Shown here piece after piece: positions 7,966 through 15,760 of a stretch of 64,000 nt of DNA. This DNA is from Phytoactinopolyspora halotolerans (GTDB lineage Bacteria > Actinomycetota > Actinomycetes > Jiangellales > Jiangellaceae), in contig NZ_JAAGOA010000019.1 of the NCBI RefSeq assembly GCF_010550675.1, positions 1 to 64,000 of the forward strand, written 5' to 3'. How positions within the stretch are numbered: the first letter of the stretch is position 1; each line of letters starts with the position of its first letter. A model generated the notes under the pieces. That model was given only the letters and a program-made list of their open reading frames with translations. It searched no databases and was not told where the DNA came from. The position numbers and the translations under genes are program-made.

Positions 7966-8970
7966 TTGACAGAGGAGCTAGCTGCGGCCAACGAGCCATT
8001 GAGAATCATCTCGCTGTTCACCGGAGCCGGCGGTCTTGATCTCGGATTTGAAGCAGCAGGCTGTCATACCATCGCGGCAGTCGACAACGATCCCGAGTCC
8101 TGCAGGACACTACGCCACAATCGTCCTGACTGGAACGTATTCGAAGGCGACGTTCGCGAGTATAGCCCGGTGCTGCGGGATGTTGATCTTGTAATCGGAG
8201 GGCCACCATGTCAGGGATTCTCTTCGGCCGGGAAGGGAGACCCGAATGACCCAAGGAATTTCCTCTGGAAAGAGTATTTCAGAATCGTCAAGGCGGTGCG
8301 TCCGCGAGGGTTGGTTCTCGAGAACGTTTCTGCCCTTACTCACCGCAAGAATGGCGATCATTTAACCGGCATAATCAGCGCCCTTGAAGAGGCCGGTTAC
8401 CACTTCGCCATGGATGTTCTAAATGCGGCCGACTATGGCGTTCCGCAGAATCGACGTCGTCTCATCGTAATAGGCCTGCGCGACGGAAACCCCGGCCTTC
8501 CCGTCCCGACGACTGCCGATCGCCCCAGGACAGTCCGCGAAGCAATTGAAGACATTGATAACAAGTTTGATGAGTCCTGGAATCACGTACCACCGAAGCA
8601 CGCGGAGCACGTCGCTGAGCGCTGGGCGAAACTCAAGGCCGGCGAGGTGGATCCCAATTATCGCCGGGCACGGCTAGATTACGACAAGCCTAGCGTTACG
8701 ATAAGAGCGGGCGGGGGGTACGGACCGAGGGGCGATCACCTTGCTGGCTTCCACCCACCGATTCATCCCACTAGACCGCGTCAGTTGACTGTCCGCGAGG
8801 CTGCTCGAATCCAGTCCTTTCCAGATGACTGGATTCTGAAAGGCAGTAAGACGGCTCAGGGTCGCCAGATCGGAAATGCCGTGCCCGTTCTGTTGGCAGA
8901 GGCCATTGCCAAGCATGTAGTAGACTTCCTCCGCAGTAGGGACGCCGATGCGTCGGTGCGGTCGGCGTAA
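7966..8970 (+). CDS. DNA (cytosine-5) methyltransferase of a NotI-type R-M system
   Basis: A 334-residue C5 methyltransferase that methylates a cytosine using S-adenosylmethionine. Conserved motifs in order: I (ISLFTGAGGLDLGFEAAG), IV with the catalytic Cys (GGPPCQGFSSAG, about residue 84), VI (GLVLENV), VIII (QNRRRLIVIG), a short target-recognition region, IX (LTVREAARIQSFPDDW) and X (GRQIGNAVP). The TTG start at 7966 was chosen for its strong site GAGAGGAGC. A/T-ending codons (ATA, TTA, AAT) contrast with the neighbours and point to horizontal transfer. It precedes the endonuclease by 18 bp and should protect the host's own sites. Target sequence not readable from the protein. Confidence 0.95.
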   Translation: MTEELAAANEPLRIISLFTGAGGLDLGFEAAGCHTIAAVDNDPESCRTLRHNRPDWNVFEGDVREYSPVLRDVDLVIGGPPCQGFSSAGKGDPNDPRNFLWKEYFRIVKAVRPRGLVLENVSALTHRKNGDHLTGIISALEEAGYHFAMDVLNAADYGVPQNRRRLIVIGLRDGNPGLPVPTTADRPRTVREAIEDIDNKFDESWNHVPPKHAEHVAERWAKLKAGEVDPNYRRARLDYDKPSVTIRAGGGYGPRGDHLAGFHPPIHPTRPRQLTVREAARIQSFPDDWILKGSKTAQGRQIGNAVPVLLAEAIAKHVVDFLRSRDADASVRSA

Positions 8971-8988
8971 GGGAGGAAGCCTCTCGTC

Positions 8989-9972
8989 GTGGGCGCGCTC
9001 GAGGAATTATTCGACTGTCGCACGCTCGTTGGTGCGGTCCCCATCAAAGGAGCCGGGTTGAGCACTACAATTTTCGAATTCTATGGATATCAATCGACCG
9101 ATCAATCTCCAATAGCGCTTGAACATGCGCGAGATGGGCGTTGCCCATTCATCCTCGATACTTGCGAGAAGACGCTACGCAATGGCGAAACGTCTGGTGT
9201 CTGTAGCCTTAAGCCCGCGACCTCCGGCCCCGTCATCTGTTGTCCTATTCGCCTCTATGCCGACAATTATCGAATCCTTAAGGATGTTTGTAAGCTGGCT
9301 TTCGGTCAGCACCTTCCGCTAGTGCCGGGCGCCGCAGCGGTTTACAAGGCAAAACGGGGCGGCTCTTCCGTCGTGTCCGTGTTCGGTAAGCGCTGGGGAG
9401 GTGAACTGCGCTTGCCTCAGCGCCAAGGGCGTGGCTCATACTTTGTCGACTGGATTCTTGCGCGACTCGAACCAGACGGTAGCCTCGCCGAATTCGTCGC
9501 GGTGGAAGTGCAATCAATTGACACAACTGGCAATTATCAGGATTCACGCCGGCATCTACTGGAATCGGGCAGAAGAGTCGCCAAGGCAACGGCTGGCTTC
9601 AATTGGGAGAACGTGAGTAAGCGGATACTTCCACAGATCATATACAAAGGGAACGTTCTGCAGCGCGAGGAGCTGTGCCAAAAGGGGCTTTTCTTCGTTA
9701 CGCCTTCTCCTGTTTACGCTAAGGTAATGCAGCGGCTCGGTGGCGCGGACGGATTGTTGCCGTATCCTCTCCAGTCAAGCAGTATAACCTTTATGGCGTA
9801 CGACATCGACTACAATAATGCTCAACCCGGAAAACCACTGCAGTTAGAGCAGAGCGATGTTTTCACGACGAATATCGGTCAGGTCGCGCAAGCGTTCGCT
9901 GGCCCCGGAGTTATGCCGCCTAAGGACTGCTATCGCGAAGCGATCAAGCAAGCGCTCGGGGCTGTAGCCTAG
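8989..9972 (+). CDS. NotI-family type II restriction endonuclease
   Basis: A 327-residue protein with two hallmarks of the NotI family. The first is an N-terminal cluster of cysteines for metal/iron binding (CPFILDTC, then GVCS, then CCP, residues about 48-88). The second is a PD-(D/E)XK-type core in which VDWILARL supplies the Asp and FVAVEVQSID the E-x-Q pair (about residues 160-185). Characterised relatives (NotI, EagI) cut GC-only palindromes such as GCGGCCGC; specificity here is inference. GTG start. The gene is AT-richer than its surroundings (for example 23 G/C of 60 in 9061-9120). It lies between the methyltransferase and vsr, forming an M-R-Vsr cassette. Confidence 0.85.
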   Translation: MGALEELFDCRTLVGAVPIKGAGLSTTIFEFYGYQSTDQSPIALEHARDGRCPFILDTCEKTLRNGETSGVCSLKPATSGPVICCPIRLYADNYRILKDVCKLAFGQHLPLVPGAAAVYKAKRGGSSVVSVFGKRWGGELRLPQRQGRGSYFVDWILARLEPDGSLAEFVAVEVQSIDTTGNYQDSRRHLLESGRRVAKATAGFNWENVSKRILPQIIYKGNVLQREELCQKGLFFVTPSPVYAKVMQRLGGADGLLPYPLQSSSITFMAYDIDYNNAQPGKPLQLEQSDVFTTNIGQVAQAFAGPGVMPPKDCYREAIKQALGAVA

Positions 9973-9976
9973 AGTC

Positions 9977-10393
9977 ATGGAAGTTAAGTCGTGGGCGTCG
10001 AGCAGGGCCACCCGGAAGAGCATGCTAGCGAACCGAAGTCGCGACACAGGGCCTGAGCTTGCTCTGCGTTCGATTCTTCATGGACGCGGTTATCGTTATC
10101 GAGTTAACTATCGACCGTTGCGAGACAAGCGAAACAGTGCTGATATCGTCTTCACGAAGGCGAAGGTTGCAGTGTTCGTCGATGGCTGTTACTGGCATGG
10201 CTGCCCCGAGCACTATTGGCCAGCGAAGACGAATGTTCACTACTGGGCCCCAAAGATAGCAGCCAACAAGGAGCGTGACGAGCTCTTCAATGAGGCGCTC
10301 GCCGAACGTGGTTGGACTGTAGTAAGAGCCTGGGAGCACGAGGCACCGGAGGATGTAGCTGAGCGTGTCGCACTGGCCTTGCGTCGCTTATAA
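9977..10393 (+). CDS. vsr: Very short patch repair (Vsr) endonuclease
   Basis: A 138-residue Vsr enzyme, which nicks 5' of the T in T:G mismatches left when 5-methylcytosine deaminates at methylase target sites. Family motifs: RSRDTGPELALRSILHGRGYRYR, LRDKRNSADIVFTKAKVAVFVDG (containing the catalytic Asp), CYWHGCPEHYWPAKTN (zinc/His region) and the helix KERDELFNEALAERGW. It begins 4 bp after the endonuclease gene, so all three genes are one transcriptional unit. Its presence supports the call that the partner methylase is a C5 enzyme. Confidence 0.95.
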   Translation: MEVKSWASSRATRKSMLANRSRDTGPELALRSILHGRGYRYRVNYRPLRDKRNSADIVFTKAKVAVFVDGCYWHGCPEHYWPAKTNVHYWAPKIAANKERDELFNEALAERGWTVVRAWEHEAPEDVAERVALALRRL

Positions 10394-11209
10394 ACGCTCG
10401 GTGGCCTGACTCGCACCGGCGGCATTTTGCTAAGTCTACTGCGTCATTCTGAACGAGCGTTCGTCTCGAACAGATCGTGAGAGAACCCCTGGACTGGACC
10501 GATCATGCTGGTGGCCGACTGCGATCGCGGCCTGGCCCGTCATCGTGTCTCCGGCCAGTAGTCCGCACCCAGTTCCTCCACGTCGCCTGCGTTATCGCCG
10601 GTGCCGGCACGGGAAAGACGCGGGCCATCACGCACCGGATCGGTGTGCAGGTTGGGCTGTCCTCCACTTCGTGGACCGCCGGCCACGGCGCGTCGCGCTC
10701 GAAGCGCTGTCCGGCGTCGCTGGCGCTGTCGAGAGTCAGGTCGAATAGCATCGGTTCATGCCAGCGTTCGACCGCGTGTGCATCAAGTGCCGGGCTGGTC
10801 GAACTTGAAGGGGGAGCGCGAAGTCGCGCGACCACGTCGTACGCACGCGATGCGGCGCGGACACGACGGCACTGCGGCCGGGTGCGGCGGTGACGGTCTC
10901 GTCGTTCACGGTGACGCGCACTCCCGGGCAGCGTCGCGAGCACCGCGTACACGCCGATCTGATCGAGCTCGGTGGAGACCTGGACACGGAACATGAGCAC
11001 GGCCGTACTCATCTAGCCCAGGGGGCGCCATGGATGTCTAAGTCGACCGTGGTGGACAGATCTGCGCTCGATGTGTTGAGGGCGCTAGATGACCACGGCC
11101 TCGCGGGGGCGACCTTGAACCGTGTCCTCCCGCAACACGCTTAGCCTCTCCGGTTGGGAAGCCCCGGGTCGCAATGTGCCGCAGGCACGCGGCGTAGCGG
11201 TGTCGCGGC
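10394..11209. other. 816-bp stretch of gene debris right of the R-M cassette
   Basis: No intact gene was recognised. A uvrD-like fragment lies at 10585-10650 on the plus strand. On the minus strand about 10640-11000, protein-like segments occur in shifted frames: one contains VERWHEPMLFDLTLDSA, others give FRVQVSTELDQIGVYAVLA and VRVTVNDETVTAAPG. They look like pieces of one or two broken genes. Together with the debris on the left side this marks the cassette as an insertion hotspot. Confidence 0.45.
10585..10650 (+). pseudogene. UvrD/PcrA-type helicase fragment (Walker A region)
   Basis: The frame reads VACVIAGAGTGKTRAITHRI, matching the Walker A region of UvrD-family helicases (A-G-A-G-T-G-K-T-R-A-I-T-x-R-I). 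Neither the upstream Q motif nor any later helicase motif follows, and the continuation loses similarity within about ten residues. It is a short remnant, not a gene. Confidence 0.6.
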
Positions 11210-12664
11210 CTATGGCGCGTGCTGCTTCGCCGGTGTTGCTGGTTGGGCGGGCGTCGTAACTCGCGCTTTCCTGAGTGTGAGCGCGACGACCATGGCCAAC
11301 AGCGCGATCAACGTCAGCGCGAGAAAGGTGTCGGAGTAGGCCGGCGCGTCGTGGGCATAGAGCGGATTGAGCGCGTCGTGCTCGCCGGCCTCGCGAGCCG
11401 ACAGCAGCGCTCCGAACAGGGCCGGTCCCGCCCCTGCGCCGAGGAACTGCGCGGCCTGGAAGATGCCGACTCCGACGCCGACCTGCTCGGGCGGTAGCAC
11501 GCGGCTGACCGCGCTGGTGGCGAGGGTGACGACGAAGGCGAAACCGGCACCGAGGCCGACGACGGCGACACCGGCCAGCGCGGGGGAGGCGCCGACGGCG
11601 ACCGTGGACAGGAACAGCGTCGACGCGCCGATCATGCCCAGGCCGATGAGGGCGACGGTGCCCTCGTTGGCGCCGCGCGCGCCGACGCGTCCGGCTACGG
11701 GAGCCAGCACCGCCAGCGCGAGCCCGCCGGGGATCATGACCAGGCTGCCTTCGCCGGGTGTGAGGCCGTTGACGTCGATGACCAGGATCGGCACTAGAAC
11801 CAGCGTCGCCAGGTTCACCACCATCGCCAGGAAGATCACGGCGACCGCAGCCACGTACCCGCGATTGGTGAACAGCGATGGCGGCACGAATGGGTGCGCG
11901 GCCGTACGCGTGCGCCAGGCGAACAGCGCCACCAGCACGATTCCGCCGAGCACGGTTCCCAGTGAGGACGCGGAGCCGAGTCCCGCGCTCTCGGCCTGGG
12001 TGACGCCATACAGCAGCAGGCCCGCGCCGAGTCCGAGCAACATGCCGCCGAACACGTCGAACGGACGGGCGTCGTCGGGCGCGTCGTCGTTGAGAATCCG
12101 CCGCATGGCCGGGATCAGCGCGAACGCGGCTACGGTCATGATCCAGAACAGAGCCCGCCATCCCAGCAGCTGCCCGAAGACCCCGCCCACCGCGGGCCCG
12201 GCCGCCGCGCCGGCACCTCCGGCCGCACCGATGAACCCGACGCCGACCGCGGTCTTGTCGCGGGGCAGCAGGCGCGCGGCGGCCACGATAGCGAGCACCG
12301 GAATCGCGGCCCCGCCAGCTCCCGTCACCACCCGGCCGAGCACCAGGACCAGGAGGCTCGGCGCCAGTGCGCAGATCAGGCTTCCGGCCCCGAACACCGC
12401 CAAGGCCACGGTGAACAGCCGCCGGAGGCCGTAGCGGTCCGCGATACGTCCGTAGATCGGGACGCCGACGGCCATCGTCAGCAGGAACCCGGTCACCACC
12501 CAGGCCACCTGGGCCGTCGACGCAGTGAACTCTTCGGCGATGACGGGAAGAACGAGGGAGACCATGTCGGCGGCGATGGGGATCAGCAGCATCGCCGGCA
12601 CGAGCACGGTCAGCAGGCGACGCATCGGGACTGCGGTGCTCGGCGAGTCAGGGGTGGACGGCAC
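11210..12664 (-). CDS. MFS drug/solute efflux transporter (DHA2-like)
   Basis: With the GTG at 12664 (preceded by TTGGAGC) the product is 484 residues and almost entirely hydrophobic, with an estimated 14 membrane segments. Motif A in the first cytoplasmic loop is clear (GRIADRYGLRRLFTVAL), and LGRVVTGAGGAAIPV and a glycine/alanine-rich helix follow as in antiporter-type MFS exporters. It probably exports a toxic compound in exchange for protons; substrate unknown. It lies downstream of the Rrf2 regulator on the same strand. A palindrome at 12681-12703 sits directly in front of the GTG and matches the one before the regulator, so repression by the Rrf2 protein is likely. The upstream ATG at 12712 would run translation through the operator. 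Confidence 0.85.
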   Translation of the reverse strand: MPSTPDSPSTAVPMRRLLTVLVPAMLLIPIAADMVSLVLPVIAEEFTASTAQVAWVVTGFLLTMAVGVPIYGRIADRYGLRRLFTVALAVFGAGSLICALAPSLLVLVLGRVVTGAGGAAIPVLAIVAAARLLPRDKTAVGVGFIGAAGGAGAAAGPAVGGVFGQLLGWRALFWIMTVAAFALIPAMRRILNDDAPDDARPFDVFGGMLLGLGAGLLLYGVTQAESAGLGSASSLGTVLGGIVLVALFAWRTRTAAHPFVPPSLFTNRGYVAAVAVIFLAMVVNLATLVLVPILVIDVNGLTPGEGSLVMIPGGLALAVLAPVAGRVGARGANEGTVALIGLGMIGASTLFLSTVAVGASPALAGVAVVGLGAGFAFVVTLATSAVSRVLPPEQVGVGVGIFQAAQFLGAGAGPALFGALLSAREAGEHDALNPLYAHDAPAYSDTFLALTLIALLAMVVALTLRKARVTTPAQPATPAKQHAP

Positions 12665-12680
12665 GGGGTGCTCCAATCTT

Positions 12681-12703
12681 ACTGTAACTATAAAAGTTGC
12701 AGT
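12681..12703. promoter_or_regulatory. Rrf2-type operator in front of the MFS gene
   Basis: ACTGTAACT-n5-AGTTGCAGT, a 9-5-9 near-perfect palindrome with an AT-rich centre, 17 bp upstream of the GTG start. The same half-site (ACTGTAACT) recurs in front of the Rrf2 gene at 13228-13250. Confidence 0.65.
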
Positions 12704-12754
12704 TGCGGTCATGAGAATGGGCGGAGGGTGCGTCCCTCCGCCCGAGTGGTGTTC

Positions 12755-13207
12755 TTAGTGCGGTGCGGGTGTGGCGCCTTCGCGCCGGATGACGCTGCGG
12801 AGCAGGTCGGCGATGCTTGTCTGGGTGAGGCGGTCTTCCATCGCGCGCTGCGCCGCGGCGAACTCGGCCTCCAAGAGTGGCGGCATGTGACGTCCGATCA
12901 CGCAGCTCTGATTCGGTGGATGGGTGTGCACGGGCAGGACGGTTGCGCCCGGCTCGACGGCGACGTAGGCGTCATGCAGCGTGATCTGCTCGGCGGGCAT
13001 GGCCAGCTGCCAGCCGCCGCCACTGCCCTCGACCGGATAGACCAGGCCGTTGTCCCGGAGTAGGCCGAGGACGCGGCGCACCAGCACCGGATTGCTCTCC
13101 AGGCTCTCGGCGATCTTCGCCGACGATTGCAGGCCCTCCCGTTCCCACTGGGCAAGGAACGTCAACGCATGCACCGCCACCGCGGTCCTGCTGCTTACGG
13201 CCATCAT
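12755..13207 (-). CDS. Rrf2-family transcriptional regulator
   Basis: A 150-residue Rrf2 winged-helix protein: SSRTAVAVHALTFLAQW, HTH region SSAKIAESLESNPVLVRRVL, recognition and wing LLRDNGLVYPVEGSGGGWQLAM, followed by the dimerisation helix ending IADLLRSVI. Only one Cys is visible (NQSCVIG), so the three-cysteine iron-sulfur site of IscR/NsrR is missing; it resembles the cluster-free subgroup that senses small molecules or thiol stress. The MFS gene follows on the same strand. Matching palindromes before both genes suggest that it represses itself and the pump. Confidence 0.9.
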   Translation of the reverse strand: MMAVSSRTAVAVHALTFLAQWEREGLQSSAKIAESLESNPVLVRRVLGLLRDNGLVYPVEGSGGGWQLAMPAEQITLHDAYVAVEPGATVLPVHTHPPNQSCVIGRHMPPLLEAEFAAAQRAMEDRLTQTSIADLLRSVIRREGATPAPH

Positions 13208-13227
13208 GAACCTCGCGCTCGAAGAGA

Positions 13228-13250
13228 ACTAGAACGATACTAGTTACAGT
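13228..13250. promoter_or_regulatory. Rrf2-type operator in front of the regulator gene
   Basis: On the minus strand ACTGTAACT-n5-CGTTCTAGT, the same 9-5-9 design as 12681-12703 with one degenerate arm. It lies 20 bp upstream of the rrf2 start, consistent with autoregulation. Confidence 0.55.
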
Positions 13251-13284
13251 TCGGTTGGAGATCAAGTGCCATCAGGAGTGCAGG

Positions 13285-13326
13285 CGGCGACATCGTGCCC
13301 ACGATGGTGACCGTGATGCATGCTCC
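13285..13326. repeat. Intergenic palindrome element, copy D
   Basis: CGGCGACA, 4 nt, GCCC, 8 nt, GACC, 4 nt, TGCATGCTCC. It is the most diverged copy on the left side but keeps the exact spacing and right arm of copies A and C. It sits between the Rrf2 gene and the first AraC gene. Confidence 0.6.
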
Positions 13327-13485
13327 TTGCCCGCCGATCTGCGCCCGCTACCAGCCACAACACGACACTCACCACGGTTGGCGGCGGCTTGTGAGGGTTG
13401 TAAGTGAACGTAACATTTTTCCGCAGGGTGTTTGCACAGCGTGAGGATGTCGCTACGCTCTGTAATTCAGGCCGTCACTCCGAGG

Positions 13486-14487
13486 ATGGATGGACCAGTG
13501 GAAGGCAGCAACGGACAGCTACCGCTACAGCGTTACGAGCTGTTCCATACGTCCAACCTTGATCATGCTCGCGAAGTGGTCGGACGTAGCTTTGTCGCCC
13601 ACCGGCTGGACCTCGTCGGGCGGGCGGAGCGCGTAGAAGCGCGGATGCACATGGCGCGGATGTCGAATCTCGCCGCGAGCTACGTCGCCTATGGCGGCGA
13701 CTTCGAGATCGAGCCCCAGGAACTGGGGCCCATCATCGCGGTGCAGATGCCGTTACGCGGTTACAGCACCATCCGCAGCGGCGGCCGGGAGATCCAGTCG
13801 GACGCGAACTGCGCCGCGGTGGTCTCCCTTTCGGATCCACTGCGCCTGTACTGGTCACGTGACTGCGAGAGCCTTGTCCTGCGGTTCGAGCGGCCCGCCG
13901 TTGAAGCACACCTCAGGGATCTGCTCGGCGTGCCGCTGGGCGACCCGCTGCGATTCGAGCTGGACATGGACATCGCCAAGGGATACGGGCGGAGCTGGGC
14001 ACATCGCTTCCGCATGCTGGTGGACGAGCTGGACCGGCCGGACAGCATCATCCATCATCCGCGTGCCGCCGTGGAGTTCGAGGACTGGCTGACGACGGGG
14101 CTGTTGCTGTCGCAGCGGCACAACTACTCGGCGATGCTGGACGACGCCGGGCAGTGGTCGGTCTCGAACCGCACCGTGGCCGTCGTTCGTGACCTCATCG
14201 AAAGCCACCCGGAGTGGCCACACACGGTGGCATCCCTGGCGCGCGAGGCCCACGTGGCGATCCGGACGCTGCAGAAGGCGTTCATGGAACATCTGGGCGT
14301 ACCGCCTAAGGAATACCTCACGCGGGTGCGGATGCAGCGTGCCCACGACGAGCTCGTGGCGGCCGATCGCTCCGTGACCACCGTGACCAGCGTGGCGGCG
14401 AAGTGGGGTATGCCCCACATGGGCCGGTTCGCCCGCGAGTATCGCAAGCGCTACGGCGAGTTGCCGTCAGAGACGCTTGCGCGATGA
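13486..14487 (+). CDS. AraC-family regulator, full length (paralogue 1)
   Basis: About 333 residues: an N-terminal AraC-binding domain (LQRYELFHTSNLDHAREVVG..., cupin-like, about 10-190) and a C-terminal double HTH (HTVASLAREAHVAIRTLQKAF and, as second HTH, VTSVAAKWGMPHMGRFAREY). The start is uncertain: ATG 13486, or GTG 13498 with GAGGATGGA upstream; a TTG at 13432 seems too early. It ends at a strong terminator and precedes a dehydratase-like/VOC gene. It shares the H-P-E-W-x-H-T-V-x-S-L-A stretch with the HTH-only protein at 24746, so the AraC genes of this region form one family. Inducer unknown. Confidence 0.88.
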   Translation: MDGPVEGSNGQLPLQRYELFHTSNLDHAREVVGRSFVAHRLDLVGRAERVEARMHMARMSNLAASYVAYGGDFEIEPQELGPIIAVQMPLRGYSTIRSGGREIQSDANCAAVVSLSDPLRLYWSRDCESLVLRFERPAVEAHLRDLLGVPLGDPLRFELDMDIAKGYGRSWAHRFRMLVDELDRPDSIIHHPRAAVEFEDWLTTGLLLSQRHNYSAMLDDAGQWSVSNRTVAVVRDLIESHPEWPHTVASLAREAHVAIRTLQKAFMEHLGVPPKEYLTRVRMQRAHDELVAADRSVTTVTSVAAKWGMPHMGRFAREYRKRYGELPSETLAR

Positions 14488-14489
14488 CG

Positions 14490-14528
14490 ACGGCGGCGGT
14501 GCCTTGGTGGGTAGGGCACCGCCGCCGT
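14490..14528 (+). terminator. Strong hairpin after AraC paralogue 1
   Basis: A perfect 14-bp stem (ACGGCGGCGGTGCC 14490-14503 with GGCACCGCCGCCGT 14515-14528) and 11-nt loop begins just after the stop codon. It separates the regulator from the VOC gene. Confidence 0.8.
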
Positions 14529-14681
14529 TATGCACTGCCGTGGACAGCCGCGCCGTGACGCGACCGGGCGCGCTGGGGTGTTACCGCCGTTGCTTCGCAT
14601 TTCGGACGGCGAAGAGGATAGGGGGCGTGATATCACTAGATCGACGGCAAATGAACCTTTTATTCCGAAAGGCGAACCACG

Positions 14682-15332
14682 ATGGTCGACATGACGACGG
14701 CCGGCTCCGGCTGGCGGTACGTGCACGGCGCGCTGGGCACATCGGTGCGGGTGACATCCATGGCGCAAGGCGCCGACGTCGTGAAACGCGCGGTGGAAGC
14801 GTGCGGTGACGACGTGGACGAGCACCTGTCGGTCGAGATGCAGCGCAAGAAGGTCACGATGACGCTGCAGTCGGCACGCTCGGCCTCCGTCACCCACCGT
14901 GATCACGAGCTCGCCGCGCTCATCTCCGTGTCTCTGGGTGACCGTCTCATGTGGGCGACAGGTGTCAGGCACGGTCCGCCGCATTCGAGGCAGGTGATGG
15001 AGGTCATCATCCCGACGCGCGATCCCTCGGTCCGCGAATTCTGGGAGATCGCCACCGGGTACGACCGCGAGCGCGGCAGTGCCGATCCCGAAGATCCGCT
15101 AGTCGACCCGTTGTGCCAAGGCCCGACCATCTACTTCCGCAAGTTCGACGATCGTGACGGCGGTCCGCCGGTCTGCGTGAACATCAATGTCGGACGCGAC
15201 GAGGCTCAGCGCCGGATACAGGCGCTCCGGGACTTCGGCGCGCGCGTGGTGGCGGACTGCCCGCAGGAACTGCACACGGTCTTCGCCGACGCCGCCGGCA
15301 ACGAGGTGCGCATCGTGCCGCTACACCCGTGA
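14682..15332 (+). CDS. Pterin-dehydratase-like/VOC fusion protein (paralogue 1)
   Basis: A 216-residue two-domain protein. The N-terminal 90 residues resemble a degenerate pterin-4a-carbinolamine dehydratase domain: HLSVEMQRKKVTMTLQSARS followed by VTHRDHELAALISV. The C-terminal half is VOC/glyoxalase-like: a strand leading to RDPSVREFWEIATGYDRE, the loop DPEDPLVDPL, and strands PTIYFRKFD and VFADAAGNEVRIVPL. Classic metal ligands are not obvious, so catalysis is unproven. It follows AraC paralogue 1, and a close paralogue (16289) follows the HTH-only AraC, so an AraC-VOC module seems to have been duplicated. Confidence 0.65.
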   Translation: MVDMTTAGSGWRYVHGALGTSVRVTSMAQGADVVKRAVEACGDDVDEHLSVEMQRKKVTMTLQSARSASVTHRDHELAALISVSLGDRLMWATGVRHGPPHSRQVMEVIIPTRDPSVREFWEIATGYDRERGSADPEDPLVDPLCQGPTIYFRKFDDRDGGPPVCVNINVGRDEAQRRIQALRDFGARVVADCPQELHTVFADAAGNEVRIVPLHP

Positions 15333-15760
15333 AGCCGGCGCCGGGAGCCTTCGCCGTCGACCCTTCGCCGGGTAGGTAGTTTCCACATAGTTTCCACGTA
15401 CTTCGGGTGATTTGGTGGAAACCCTTGTCTCGGGACGTTCAGCACAGGAGACTATGCTCCGAGCCAAGGCTGCGGCCCGCCGCATCCGCGGGGACTTTGC
15501 CGCTGTTTCTCGCGCGTTCTGACCGGCGCTGTTGCCCGGGCTCGACAGCCGAACAAGGGGGGCCTCTCGCCGAAAGCAGTCCGATGGAGTGTGGCGCGGC
15601 TTTTGACCAGCGCCCGAGCACGTTTCGATTCCGAGATCAGGCAGGCGCTTGTGTCGGAGCTGTTGACTCGCTGGGGTCGTCACGCACCGTCCACAACGTC
15701 GTGGGCGCGCCGCATGGCCGGCTCTCCAGCCTGCTCGGCTGAGGCCTGAAGGGAGGGAAT
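15333..15760. other. 428-bp gap between the first VOC gene and the HTH-only gene
   Basis: No credible gene is visible. The repeated TAGTTTCCAC motif (15377-15422) is the only structured element. I looked for a decayed AraC N-terminal domain upstream of the HTH-only gene and did not see one; the frame there is low-complexity and ends at a stop at 15742. Confidence 0.5.
15377..15422. promoter_or_regulatory. Candidate AraC-type operator (two direct repeats plus an inverted one)
   Basis: TAGTTTCCAC occurs at 15377-15386 and 15388-15397, 11 bp apart (one helical turn), followed by the inverse GTGGAAAC at 15415-15422. Same-face direct half-sites are typical of AraC-family binding. The surrounding sequence is locally AT-rich. 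Confidence 0.4.
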
